Assembly (NCBI GenBank): GCA_029964075.1
Contig: CM057134.1
Span: forward strand, 18,640,905 to 18,704,904
Reading direction: 5' to 3'
DNA from: Patiria pectinifera
Taxonomy: Eukaryota > Echinodermata > Asteroidea > Valvatida > Asterinidae
Length of the DNA: 64,000 nt
The first letter of the stretch is position 1, and every line of letters begins with the position of its first letter. The notes beneath the pieces are model-generated. The model did no database searches and was not told where the DNA came from. It saw only the letters and a program-made list of their open reading frames with translations. Below are positions 13,701-22,500 of this stretch, piece by piece. The translations under genes were made by a program, and so were the position numbers.

Positions 13701-13891
13701 ATGAGCACTGCACTGAATGCATAACCATCAATAACGTCATCAGGTCATGAACGTCGACTGCCGGAATTTTAGGAGTGATAAACCACCACAAGAAACGTCG
13801 TAATACAGCGATAAATACTTACCAAATATTTCCCATTGGGTGAAAATTTACATATATGACTACTCTGCTTAAATGGTTCAGAAAAATTCAT
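1746..13891 (-). CDS. WRAP73: WRAP73 (WDR8), WD40 centrosomal/spindle-pole protein, 12 exons
   Basis: Exons read on the minus strand, high to low: 13823-13891, 12143-12238, 11219-11465, 10119-10222, 9321-9407, 8572-8706, 7567-7644, 6665-6779, 6143-6271, 3803-3886, 2841-2948, 1746-1852. All junctions are GT-AG and the phases close to 453 codons including TGA/TAA, i.e. 452 aa; the human protein is about 460 aa. The start [11 protein letters not shown] is close to the vertebrate start. Diagnostic stretches are [69 protein letters not shown] and LYMWSPAGC. The fold is a WD40 beta-propeller. In vertebrates WRAP73 works with SSX2IP at centrosomes and spindle poles and in ciliogenesis (family knowledge). 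It is divergent from MRPL51. Introns hold many repeats, including an 18S-derived retroposon in the intron between 7645 and 8571. The last exon ends FLSEDSP, slightly shorter than human. Identity is certain; exon edges are inferred from splice signals and homology. Confidence 0.95.
1974..2346. mobile_element. Harbinger-like MITE, copy 1 (TSD TTA)
   Basis: Non-autonomous element of 373 bp in the last WRAP73 intron. It starts GGCCAAAACAAAAGG and ends in a run of T then GGCC, flanked by TTA at 1971-1973 and 2347-2349. Subterminal ends carry GTCTCCGGATTCTGGTATGG on one side and the inverse, CATACCAGAAACCGGA, on the other. A 3-bp TWA duplication with GGCC termini fits PIF/Harbinger (Tourist-type) MITEs; that superfamily call is inferred. 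Confidence 0.75.
2710..2772. repeat. Inverted repeat next to WRAP73 exon 11
   Basis: CCCTGTGGAGACGT near 2715 is matched by the inverse ACGTCTCCACAGGG near 2757-2771, giving a 14-bp stem with a loop of about 30 nt. It lies about 70 bp inside the intron after the 2841 splice donor. No function can be assigned. Confidence 0.5.
3170..3470. repeat. Degenerate short tandem repeat (ATATGACATCCA)
   Basis: Repeated copies of a roughly 12-bp unit related to ATATGACATCCA, dense at 3365-3465 and sparser at 3175-3235, in the intron between WRAP73 exons 10 and 11. The antisense open frame across it (3160-3447) is a by-product of the repeat. Confidence 0.6.
5547..5571. repeat. (GATA)n microsatellite
   Basis: About six copies of the tetranucleotide GATA in a WRAP73 intron (3887-6142). 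The rest of that 2.3-kb intron is AT-rich with no exon-like signal that I can support. Confidence 0.8.
6990..7300 (-). mobile_element. tRNA-derived SINE copy (TTGGGCAAGGCACTTTG family)
   Basis: Minus-strand copy of a SINE family that recurs across the window. Read on the minus strand it has a promoter B-box-like GGTTCAAGTCC near 7239-7252, then CTTGGGCAAGGCACTTTG and CCACCCAGGAGTAAATGGG. It lies in the WRAP73 intron between exons 7 and 8. Sister copies are at 11526-11816, 18300-18510, 21030-21290, 25020-25160, 25940-26580 and 27315-27595, and a plus-strand relative is at 29440-29790. Confidence 0.65.
7866..8535 (+). mobile_element. 18S rRNA-derived retroposon with SINE-like tail and 10-bp TSD
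   Basis: Sequence at 7866-7955 matches the conserved 5' end of eukaryotic 18S rRNA: GTCATATGCTTGTCT, then AAGATTAAGC, GCATGTCTTAAGTA, GAAACTGC and ATGGCTCATTAA. After a 315-bp insertion it resumes at 8271-8470 with AAATCAGTTATGG, GGATAACTGTGGTAATTC, TAGAGCTAA, CCAACCC and CTCTGGATAACTTGGCC. From about 8471 it turns into a tail, TTTGAGGAATCTTTG then TTTCATTA and CAGAAATAAA, which nearly equals the 3' tail of the tRNA-derived SINE at 20875-20915. Both ends are bounded by the perfect 10-bp direct repeat ACAACACTAT (7856-7865 and 8536-8545). That is the signature of LINE-type target-primed insertion. It is an inserted chimeric element, not a working rRNA gene. Confidence 0.88.
7956..8270. mobile_element. 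TTAA-flanked insertion inside the 18S-derived retroposon
   Basis: About 315 bp interrupts the 18S sequence exactly at CATTAAATCAG: the left side reads CATTAA then CCCTCCCTCTC, the right side reads AAAGGAGGT then TTAAATCAG. This implies a TTAA target duplication. Ends CCCTCC and GGAGGT are short inverted repeats. TTAA targets with CCC-starting ends are typical of piggyBac-type MITEs (inference). A related sequence lies at 12419-12600. Confidence 0.7.
9705..10055. mobile_element. Dispersed element, AATCCTCC family, copy 1 (inverted)
   Basis: About 350 bp rich in GGAGGATTnnGCAGGATTGAGG, ending in CATCCTAGCAAAAAGGCCTAGGGAG. The same sequence occurs at 28055-28395 (same orientation), and inverted at 15390-15795 and 15865-16280. 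Family ends resemble TTAGGGTT/AACCCTAA. It stops about 60 bp from the WRAP73 exon at 10119. Confidence 0.65.
10385..11080. repeat. Tandem satellite, ~115-bp unit, ~6 copies
   Basis: Repeated block containing TGCAACAAAATCCAACACAG, CATGCTAATTGCAACAAAA, TGCAATAGTGGATTCTG and TTGGCACTATGAGCAG. Successive units start near 10400, 10515, 10630, 10745, 10855 and 10965, with increasing decay at the right end. It sits in the WRAP73 intron between exons 3 and 4. Open frames over it are repeat artefacts. Confidence 0.75.
11526..11816 (-). mobile_element. tRNA-derived SINE copy
   Basis: Read on the minus strand: a GGTTCGAACCC B box near 11754-11764, then TTCTTGGACAAGATCCTT, CCACCCAGGAGTATAAATGGG, and an end region with GCGCTATATAAGCACCACAT. 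It belongs to the same family as 6990-7300. It lies in the WRAP73 intron between exons 2 and 3, about 60 bp from exon 3. Confidence 0.65.
12419..12600. mobile_element. Relative of the TTAA insertion (second copy)
   Basis: Shares GTCAAAATCAATCAAGTGACTG, CATAAAGCAGGATTGA, TATGCTTTGACT, CAGCTGTG and CCTGCTTTGTCCGTTGA with 7995-8140, showing that the insertion in the 18S retroposon is a dispersed repeat. It lies in the first WRAP73 intron. Confidence 0.6.
12914..12945. repeat. Perfect 14-bp hairpin, GC-rich
   Basis: CTATGAGGCTCCGC at 12914-12927, loop TCAC, and its perfect inverse GCGGAGCCTCATAG at 12932-12945. A nearby phrase CATAGTTCTAGG repeats at 12941 and 13229, suggesting a decayed repeat element of a few hundred bp around it. 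It lies in WRAP73 intron 1. Confidence 0.6.
13260..13580. mobile_element. Fragment of the foldback family (TAGTCCGAGTAAC ends)
   Basis: Contains TAGTCCGAGTAACGTGGAC, GACATGGTCTGGCGTAGCCC, TCCACCATGTACAAAAACAT and GGCTAATCAGAAAGTGCTGC. The same ordered blocks occur near 37950-38105 and 40790-40960, and inverted near 41610-41735. It is in WRAP73 intron 1, about 240 bp from exon 1. Confidence 0.6.
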
Positions 13892-14305
13892 ATCTAAAAG
13901 GCAACAAATGGAAATATTTCCTACGAACGAAACAAAATTTTATACACCGGATGTTCCGCCATCTTTAAAATTGGCGCTTCGCAAAGGTTGATGGGATAGC
14001 AATTTTGTCCTTTTTCACACATTTAAATGTATATCATCCACATTTGTCACGTTTTTAGTATCTTTCTCCCGTTATGTTAACAATAATAATTAATTAAAAA
14101 TCACGTAATTCTATTTTTCCGAGAATAATATAAATAAAATCTTATTTTCCTTTCAATTCATTCAACAAATTTAAGTTTGATCCAGAACGCAGGCGGACGA
14201 CAATCGACGGACGATGTCTGTAATTCGTCCGTAGAGTTTTGAACTTCATTTTCAATCAATTAAACAACAATTAATTAAACAAAAAGTATTCATCGTATTT
14301 TAAAG
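13892..14305. promoter_or_regulatory. Bidirectional WRAP73/MRPL51 promoter region
   Basis: 414 bp separate the two divergent start codons, so both 5' UTRs and promoters must lie here. On the minus strand 13954-13965 reads AAGATGGCGGAAC, a YY1-type core, and it adjoins an ETS-like CCGGATGT at 13948-13955 (read on the plus strand). No TATA box is seen in a sensible place. The GC content is low for a CpG-island type promoter. Motif calls are by eye. Confidence 0.55.
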
Positions 14306-15287
14306 ATGTCTGTCATTACGTCAACTATATCGGTTCTGACTAGATCATTACATTTAGGTTCGATTGTACGACATTTATCTCAAGGTAAGCAGACGATCCG
14401 ACAAATGTGTCGCGTGTTAGTCCGAGTAACTTGGACCCAACTTATCGCCTTTTTAACATTTGGACATGGTCTGGCTTACTATCGCCAGACCATGTCGAAA
14501 TGTTAAAAAAGGCGATAAGTTGGGTCCAAGTTACTCGGACTAGTCGCGTGTGAAGTTCGCTTGTCAAATGAGGGCGCTATTTTATAATAATGGGATAGGA
14601 TTGAGACAAAACTTGCAACTTTTGCAAGGATTTAGAGTATTAAAAGTGTATGAAAACACAGGGCTCCCTTCTCCAATTCATACTCTGCCCCCTTTCATAA
14701 CATTGAAAAATAAAATTTTATGAAAATTCAGCATTGTCTTTTGAATGTCATTGTCGGATTTCAATTTAAATTTGTTGTTCTCAAAGATATGTGCCGGTAT
14801 GGAATTTCATCATTGTTTTATAACATGGATTGGAGTTACTGAAGGCATGCTACAATTGCTAGGGATTACAATACATGTTTCTTTATTTTGCTTTTTAGGA
14901 GCATTTGCCTGCAGCAACAAGCCATGCCCACCAACCGAGTCCCTGATCCAGTGGAACAAACTCTCCGTCCCCAACAAACCCAAGAAGGATCGCTGGGACC
15001 AGAAGCACGCCCTCTTTGGCGAGAACGACTACAAGGACATCCTCGGGGACGGATCCTACCTGCTGAAGAACAACATCAAGCACGGCCCGCTGTGGCTCAG
15101 GGGCTGGAAAGGCAACGAGTTGCAGCGGCTGATCCGGAAAAATAAAGTGATGGGGGAGGACATGGGGCCCACGGAGCGATACGCCATGCTCAAGCGCATC
15201 AAGTACCTGCACAAGCGCATGAACAGAAACCATGGACGGTGGAAGTACATTGACAAAAATGTGCCAAACTACAGAGACGGCATGTGA
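14306..15287 (+). CDS. MRPL51: Mitochondrial ribosomal protein bL51m/mL51 (MRPL51), 2 exons
   Basis: Exon 1 is 14306-14384 (CAAG, then the donor GTAAGC), exon 2 is 14899-15287 (acceptor CTTTTTAG). The phases join to 155 aa ending NYRDGM. The N terminus MSVITSTISVLTRSLHLG, with Arg, Ser and Thr and no acid residues, fits a mitochondrial targeting peptide. Family landmarks follow in exon 2: DRWDQKHALFGENDY, ILGD, HGPLWLRGWKGNELQRLIRK, and KRIKYLHKRMNRNHG. Human MRPL51 (128 aa) has the same RGPIWLRGWKGNELQR core. The protein belongs to the large subunit of the mitochondrial ribosome. The C-terminal extension after RNHGRW is longer than in human. It is head-to-head with WRAP73. Its only intron contains a perfect foldback element with a 9-bp target duplication. 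Confidence 0.93.
14418..14542. mobile_element. 125-bp foldback element with 9-bp TSD in the MRPL51 intron
   Basis: The left arm (14418-14475) begins TAGTCCGAGTAACTTGG. An 8-nt loop TTACTATC follows. The right arm (14484-14542) ends CCAAGTTACTCGGACTA. The arms are inverse copies with one substitution and one extra base. Direct repeats GTCGCGTGT flank it exactly at 14409-14417 and 14543-14551. A 9-bp target duplication with long inverted arms is MULE/Foldback-like (inference). The arms also occur singly at 37620-37680 and, inverted, at 41560-41623. Confidence 0.88.
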
Positions 15288-15389
15288 CTCGACAGTAAAA
15301 AATGCTGTTGCATAGCGTTTGGTGTTTTTCTTGGAGTGTGCGGATGGAATTGAGACGTTGAAAATTTCACGACCCAATACCCACCTTTA

Positions 15390-15795
15390 ACCCTAACCCC
15401 TTAGGCCCTTTTGGCTAGGAGCCATCCTCAATCCTGCAAAATCCTCCATTTGCCATCATGTAAAAATTGGGTTCAGCCTCAATCCTCCACAATCATCCGT
15501 AGTTGAATACTGTCCACGGAGGGGCGACCACTGCCTCAATCGTTCAAAATCCTCCAACAATCACTGTTAATGGGTCGAGGCAGTGCCGATGACATTCAGA
15601 AGCAGTGTGGATGATATGAGCATAATGCAGGGCTCAATTATGCATGGCTGAACATAAACAATGCAGGGTACAAACTCGACACAATGCAAAATCAACGGAC
15701 GCTTTTGTGCCATTCAGCCTCAATCCTCCAAAGTCCTCCAAAAGGTTCCAATCATCCTCCGCCCTTAGGATTTTGGAGGATTGAGGGTTAGGGTT
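15390..15795. mobile_element. AATCCTCC family element, copy 2
   Basis: Begins after AACCCTAACCCCTTAGGCCC, with repeated CCTCAATCC/AATCCTCC phrases, and ends with GGATTGAGGGTTAGGGTTAA. Opposing AACCCTAA and TTAGGGTT ends suggest inverted termini. It lies right after the MRPL51 stop codon and may supply part of its 3' UTR. Confidence 0.6.
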
Positions 15796-15864
15796 AATAA
15801 ATTACGATTTGCATGTATTTGGTCTGTCCTTGTCATGCTTGTTGGAATTTCAAGATTGAAGACT

Positions 15865-16285
15865 TAACCCTAACTCCCTGGGCCTTTTTGCTAGGATGTA
15901 GCCTCAATCCTGCAAAATCCTCCAATTGGCCCCATGGAAAAATAGCATATATCCTCAATCCTGCAAATTCCTCCATTATTTCTTGAATATGGTCCGTGGA
16001 GGGGTGACCACTGCCTGAATCTTGCAAAATCCTGCGGCAGTGACTGTCAATATGTCGAGGCTTGGCTAGTGACATCCTGGAGCAGTACGGAGGATTTCAA
16101 GCATAATCCAGCCTATATTTCAGCACGGCTGAGCAAAAACAACACAAGGTCTGGCCCAAGACCTTGACAGAGTGCATCCTACGAAATCAGTAAGGCACTG
16201 TTGCCATGTAACCTCAATCCTCCAAATTCCTCCACTTTGGCAAAGAGGATTTTGAAGGCTTCAGGGCGGTTAGCGTTAATGTTAG
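15865..16285. mobile_element. AATCCTCC family element, copy 3
   Basis: Begins AACCCTAACTCCCTGGGCC and runs through TTGCTAGGATGTAGCC, CCGTGGAGGGGTGACCACTG, GTCTGGCCCAAGACCTTGAC, ending near GGTTAGCGTTAATG. It is colinear with copy 2 and inverse to 9705-10055 and 28055-28395. Confidence 0.65.
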
Positions 16286-16913
16286 TCAATATTGTCCAAC
16301 AAAATTTAGCGATCAAATATTCAGTAATACATTTTTTTTATACAAACATTTGTTTCACTCTTGTGCGGCAGTGTTAACGAATACTTGTATCAATACATGA
16401 TATGCATGTGGATTTACAGTGAGCTGGCCAAATACATGTACATCCAAACAGGGATTCCTGAATTCACTTTTGTCCTGGCCAAACAGACATGCTTTATTTC
16501 TGGAAAACATTTACAAGTACAATCATTAAAACAAGCAATCATTTTGTTTTATAATAAAACAATAAGTGATGTGAAAAGATGTCTTCTTTTATCCGAGTTT
16601 TTCCTAATTTGATAAAATTTAGCTCCCAATTTGATAAAATTTTGCCATTTGGACTTTGACAACAAATCTTTTCATTCCATGAATTTTAAGAAGTCGCGTT
16701 CATCACAAGTCTTGAGTCAATTTGCGAGCTGTTCAACTGAACTGTAAGAAAGGCATTCCTTTGTTATTGTTCATCCACTGTTGCTTGTGACTGGACTTGT
16801 GATGGAAAGGGGATGGACATTGCAATATTGTATCATATGCACTCCATACTTTTGTACTTGATGACATCACAGGTCACACAGAGTGACCTTTAGTCAGTAG
16901 TTGAATACATTAA

Positions 16914-17431
16914 AGGGGCACTAGGTCCTGAAATCCCCGAAAATTTCAGGTTTTGGATTGTTTGCTTATCCTATTTCAAACATCTGGTTGAAAGGAAACC
17001 AACCTAATGTCTTACCGTTCCCGAGAAAAGAGGAAAAATCCCCAGTTGTTTACATCGGACACGACGGAGTACGAATACAGTTTCGTGTCGTTCTCAGTGT
17101 ACGATATACACGTTGTGTGTCTTGGGAACAGCGGTGACCAATCACCATCGCAAAAAATGTGGTTTCTTCAACGTCCGCAATAGGCGAACACTTTACGCAT
17201 GAAATCACAACTAGCATCCAAACTGCTCGAATTTATGGGGTCGCAAAAGTGGACCCCAAAATTTGTTTTCGCACGCATAATACAGAAATAACACAAAAAC
17301 GCCCAGTTTTTAAAGGATAGTTGTGTGGATGTTTACATGTATATCCTAGTTTTAAATGTTCTTTCCGATTAACATCTCGTTCAAAGCGCGTTTTGTAGCC
17401 CAATTGGGCTGTTCCAGGACCCAGTGCCCCT
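16914..17431. mobile_element. TTAA-flanked MITE with 20-bp inverted ends
   Basis: The left end reads AGGGGCACTAGGTCCTGAAA and the inverse of the right end reads AGGGGCACTGGGTCCTGGAA. TTAA is present directly outside both ends (16910-16913 and 17432-17435). About 518 bp, with no coding capacity recognised. Confidence 0.78.
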
Positions 17432-17564
17432 TTAACAGTGAGCTGATAACTGCAAAAACCTAAAACACCAGGAGTTGATTTCATTAAACCCATCTTGTTA
17501 CTCCTCGGAGGACTTGCATGTAAAGATGAGTCCCCGCTCAAAGATGGTTTCTAGCTAAGATGCG

Positions 17565-17960
17565 TCCCGGGACCGATTTCACTAAACGCATCTTAAGGAA
17601 TCGTTATTTATTAGATGAGGACCAAATTGCCAATTTGACGGCTGTTTCATGTTTGTTTTTACCCCTCGAGGAAACGGTCGTTGAGAAGAATCGTCGAGGA
17701 ATGGTTGTTGATATTACAGAAAAGTGCAAAACCAATGTTCACGCGTGTTCACAGAACAAAAAGTTTCGCTCGAAAAAAATATCGTCTGCTTAAGATAGCA
17801 TTGCACAGTCAGAGTTCACAGGATACCATTGAGTTAATACCCTCTTGCGTTAAAATTAGCTAAGAAACTGTCACGAAAATACCCTTAGACTGAAACTCGC
17901 CTTTAACGAAAAGTCATTGTAGTGAATGCATCTTAAGTTTGGTGAAACCGATCCTAGGAT
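17565..17960. mobile_element. MITE-like element with ACCGATTTCACTAAACGCATC ends
   Basis: GGGACCGATTTCACTAAACG and CATCTTAAG near 17568-17597 are mirrored by CATCTTAAGTTTGGTGAAAC and CGATCC near 17929-17955. Spacing is about 395 bp. The open frame inside (17560-17793) has no recognisable domain. Confidence 0.55.
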
Positions 17961-18299
17961 GAGTCGCAAGATAACTTGAGACGAGTTACTTTTCCTAAGA
18001 AGCATCTTAATTTTTCTTTCAATTGGCCCTAGTCATGCTTGGTAAAATGTATTTTGATAACTTCTTTGGGCAACCCTGGAAATAGGAAGATCTGTGTTCA
18101 CACTGTGTTTAATAAATATACAAATATTCGGATGATTGGTCAAATTTACGGTCAAATATCCAACACTGTATTATTTGTGCTGACTCAACCCTAATCTGTG
18201 CAAAAGTAATCAACAGATATTACTTCTGTTATAATTCTTTGGATATGTGACCTTGGCAATGAAGGGTTTTCCTAAAAGGTAAGTTAAAAAAGTAAAGTC

Positions 18300-18510
18300 T
18301 GTCACAAGCCAATGTGGCCTATCAGGCCAGCGTTTATCTCAAGTTTCATGGATGGGACGCTAGTCCATCGCAGGTTACTCCCCAGCTAATATCGGTACCC
18401 ATTTATACTCCTGAGTGGAGAGATGCAAGTGGAGGTGAAGTGGCTTGCCCAAGGACACGACATATGACCAGCAGCCGGATTCCAACCCCTGACCCTCTGA
18501 TCATGAGTCA
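18300..18510 (-). mobile_element. tRNA-derived SINE copy
   Basis: Carries the family phrases (plus-strand reading) GTCACAAGCCAATGTGGCC, CCCATTTATACTCCTGAGTGG, and GTGGCTTGCCCAAGGACACG. It matches 21030-21290 and 27315-27595 in order and spacing, with internal deletion. Confidence 0.6.
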
Positions 18511-18689
18511 CAAAGTATTAATTTAATTCACAAAGTAAAAATTTAGTTATCTGATTTCATGTCATTTTTCATTGTTAAAAATGAAAATTAAAAAAAATAC
18601 AACAGCTTTTTGTTTACAATACCCAACTTCGCAAACTTAAGTAAATCTCTGATTTTGTGACACACTTTGCTGTTATGGAGGTAGAGTCT

Positions 18690-19245
18690 ATAGAACAGCA
18701 TAATCGAGTCCATCACAAGTCCTGTCCGAAATAAATAGCAAGTCAAATTTAGAAGTCCAGACAGAAATAGGGACGAACAATAAAGGAATACCTTGCTCAA
18801 AGTTCATTTGAATAGCTTATTAATTTTGAATTGATGACTTACGACTGAATAGACCCCTCTAAGACGGCCATCTTCGAAGGAAAATTACAACTGCGAATTC
18901 AATGCCATTAGGTACGTCTGCACGCAGTGTGCAAAATGTTCTAAACACGCGTGCATGTTGCTTGAAATTTCTCCGAAATACAGCGCAGCTGATACGCGTC
19001 ATAAAAATTTGACTCGCAAAATGCCGATGCACGTGGCAATCTGTAGGCAGAGACATCATTTGAGAGAAATATATTGTGAGAACTTGTGACGGACGACGCT
19101 GATCATGAACAAGGATGCAGTCGAATCCATCACAAGTCCTCCAGTCCCAATTCAACTCGCAAGCTATTCAAATGAGCTTTGACAAAGGCATTCCTTTGGT
19201 ATTGTTCATCCACTGTTTCTTGTGACTGGACTTGTAATGGACTTG
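18690..19245. mobile_element. Foldback-like repeat around a dispersed 215-bp repeat
   Basis: The left side (CGAGTCCATCACAAGTCCTG, then GGAATACCTTGCTCAAAG and TCATTTGAATAGCTTATT) is inverse to the right side at 19125-19240 (AAGCTATTCAAATGAGCTTT, AAAGGCATTCCTTTGGTATT). A third partial copy is at 16705-16805. The centre, 18860-19105, recurs at 29920-30120 with phrases ACGGCCATCTnnG and ATGCCGATGCACGTGG. Confidence 0.55.
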
Positions 19246-19582
19246 ATTACATCCCTGGTCTTGAATGTTCTGTTCCAGATTTGGCCATAAGCCCCGCCCA
19301 CATTCGGTTTATGTAAATTTCTCACAGTGCTTGTGACTGAGTTTGACTGAGCTACCATGGTCACCTGACCAAAAGCGGTGATCTGATTGGTTAATGTGCA
19401 GTTTGATTGACAGGCAGGAAGGATCCATTAGAGATACTTAGAGGCCTGATCAAAGGAAAGGGGCCAAAAAATTCAACAATCCTGTAAACGTCTTGGGATG
19501 GTTCAAATTCAGGTCAGTGAAGACAAAAAGTCTTGAGGGTTTGCTGGAAGTTTTGCATATGTTACCGGGATTTCACCCCATC

Positions 19583-22500
19583 TCAACTGGGATTTACATG
19601 GTGAGCTGTTGAAGAAAATGAAGAAAAAAAAACAAATAAAAATTAGGAAAAACATCAACTGCACAGACGTTTTTCTCTTAAACTAATTTTCTAATAGTAA
19701 TAGAGGATAAAAATAAGTTTTAATCCAAAAAAAAAAAGTCTCCGGTTTCTGGTTTGCGCGCGCGTGGCCGTAGCCATGCACGTCGGCAAACTGAAAAAGT
19801 TTTTTTTTCAATGAAAGATGATGTCTCAAAACCGCCAAACTCACTGGTTTGACTGGAATCCTGCTGCTGCACAATTTTAACGTGTTTTTGGATTGGGTTA
19901 TGGTCTAGAATAAGCTTTATGTGGCCTCTCTGGACTCCCATATATTTGCACTATTTAGTCGGGCACCATTTGCAGTCATCAGCCGACATTTGAAGCAAAA
20001 AAATCAGTTAAAAATAAAAAAAAAAGCCGCGTCGCCGCACCACTTTTTGGGCAAGCTCCATACCAGAAACCGGAGACTTTTTTCTTTGGGCCTACGGGAA
20101 GTTACATATTCTGAGGACCTTGTTTTAAAAACGTTTAATATTCGATATGTAAAGATTTGTGTCCCAAACAGTGCCCCTAGCATCAAGTTACATGTATGTC
20201 TAACTCCCCTATCCCCATAAATTTGAATTTTCCACAGCCAGAAAACTTTCAAGACATTCTCAAGTATTTCCTCTCAATTGAGAAATGTCCAGCTACATTA
20301 CTGGCTAAATCTAGCGAGAAAAAGGACCAACTTACATCTTTTGGGTATTCGCAGAGGTTCGTTGTCTGCTATCGTGCATTCGTGTTGTTCACCGTGAAAC
20401 TCGTATTGGACACGGAGATTTTTCTCTTCGCCCACACACGGGTCGTAAAACCCTGGCAGGGCAGCCTGTGGACAGACAAAACAAATTAAGGTTCACCGTT
20501 ATTACACTGCCTGGCCGGTAAAAAGACACACACATGTTCATGCTCGTCGCAAATTTCATGCACTAGCCTAGTCGACCAATCCCAGCTCGCTATCACTGTA
20601 TATTCATGAAGGCATTGTACGTAGCAACTGCCCCATGACAGACTGGGGAGTCAGGTTGGCATAGCGGTACTTTCCTCGCCTACCACCGCTGTGACCCGGG
20701 TTCGAATCCTGCCTGGGCCAATACGTGGATTGGGTTTTCAGTCCCTACCTGATTCCTTGGCTTTTCCCTAGAATATTCCTCTGGGGTTATCCTCCCACCT
20801 CTAAAACTGTAATTTCTTCTCATTGTTTTCTCTCTACAGGTTTCTTCGGGCTTGCAGGCTACAGTGCCTGGGGCACTTTTGAGGAATCCTTGGTTTCATT
20901 ACCAGAAATAAATAATAATAATAATAATAATCATCATCATCTGAACAATAGCTAGCACAATGCTTTCACCAGTGAAAAGGGCTCCGCGAGTGTAATGGCA
21001 TTTTTAGAATGGTTTACGTAAAATAAAATCTGTTATAAGTCAAATGGCCATCAGGCCAGCGTTTATCTCCGGTTTCCTTGGCATAAAGCGACTGAGAATA
21101 TTTCTACTCCCCTGGATGGGATGCCAGTCCATTGCAGGTTACTCCCCAGCTAATGCTGGTACCCATTTATACTCCTGGGTGGAGAGAGGCAATGGGGGTA
21201 GAGTGGCTTGCCCAAGGACACAACATATGACCAGCAGCTGGATTCAAACCCCTGACCCTCTGGTCACGAGTCACAAACCCTAACCACTGGGCCATCCCCC
21301 TAGAACAGTCTACAGTGCATCAGCGCATGGCCCTGAACATCCCGTGGCAGGATCACATGAGGAATGTAGACCTCTATGCTGGCTTGCCGAATGTGATGAA
21401 AAAGATCCGAGAACGCCACCTCAAGCTGTGCAGGGCATTGCGTCCGTCACCTGGAGCTGGCCGCTAGCCCGATCATTCTCTGGGAGCCCACATGGGGCAC
21501 TGCCTCACGTGAGAGAAGAAATCTCTCCTTCGTGGACATGCTGAAACGGGACACCGGCTTGACCACCGCTGAGGAGCTGTGCTCATGCATGCTGGACCGG
21601 GACATCTGGACCAAGATCATTGGGCAGGCTCGAGCTGCCAAAGGGCCTCGACTTGATTGATTGATAGTGCATTACATTTGCGTCTACGTTTATAAATCAA
21701 GAATCGGTGCAAACCTTGGAGGCATCCGTTAGCATCAGCTTGGAGTCCTTGACTTGGCACTGTAGCTGTACCGTCACGTCAATCATGCCCTCGATTTCCC
21801 CGCCGACTTCCCCGTCTCCGTTCTCCTCCTCGGCATCCCGGATGACCAGCTTGCCGTACCACGCCCTGGTGATGATTAGCCCCTCCCGGTTACGTTCCGT
21901 CTCGATGATGCGCTGCACCATTTCTTGCATGAGATGCACCTGTAGAACACAAGAGATAGTTTCTAACCCCATGCACGGACATACACACTTAGCATTTGGG
22001 GTTTATGGGGTACCACTATTGTTCGACCTTAATTCCCTTCTTTTGTTCTTCTTTGTTCCCTTAGAAATCTCAAAACCATAGCGTTATGACTATGTACTTC
22101 AATTTCTAAAGACCATACTTGCGGGGTACCATTGTCCCTATTGTTGTCCTTTGTTCCCAGTACCCCATAAGTGCCAATATGTATAAAAGCAGTACGCCTG
22201 GCACAAAAAGAAACTAAGCAGTTTTTTATAATCATCCTTGTTTGGACATTTTCTCGGTGAACAAAAAAATCCAAAATATACATTTTGTCACAGAAACTTT
22301 CCAGTCTAATTTGATACCTCACTTAAGAACACTGTGTTAGAAATAATGAGAGCGCAAGCGCTGAAACTCCTGAAAAGTTGCCCTCAGCGAGATTTTCAAT
22401 CGGCATTGCAACACACAATTCAATGCGGGGCCTGCATCATTGCATTCAATTGTGTGTTGCAATGCCCATGGAAAATCTTGCTAAGTGCACCTTTTAGTTT

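Larger units (their letters stand above)
15288..19582. other. Intergenic region between MRPL51 and DNAJC11 3' ends
   Basis: Tail-to-tail spacer filled mostly with repeats, listed separately. A possible MRPL51 poly(A) signal AATAAA is at 15796-15801, rather far from the stop codon and inside a repeat, so it is weak. I saw no exon with splice signals and homology here. Confidence 0.55.

Noticed and set aside
18300-18340. Alternative DNAJC11 terminal exon (acceptor GATAG followed by CHIGL and stop)
   Set aside because: It is SINE sequence with no pyrimidine tract; 19583-19605 has a strong acceptor and matches the human C terminus.
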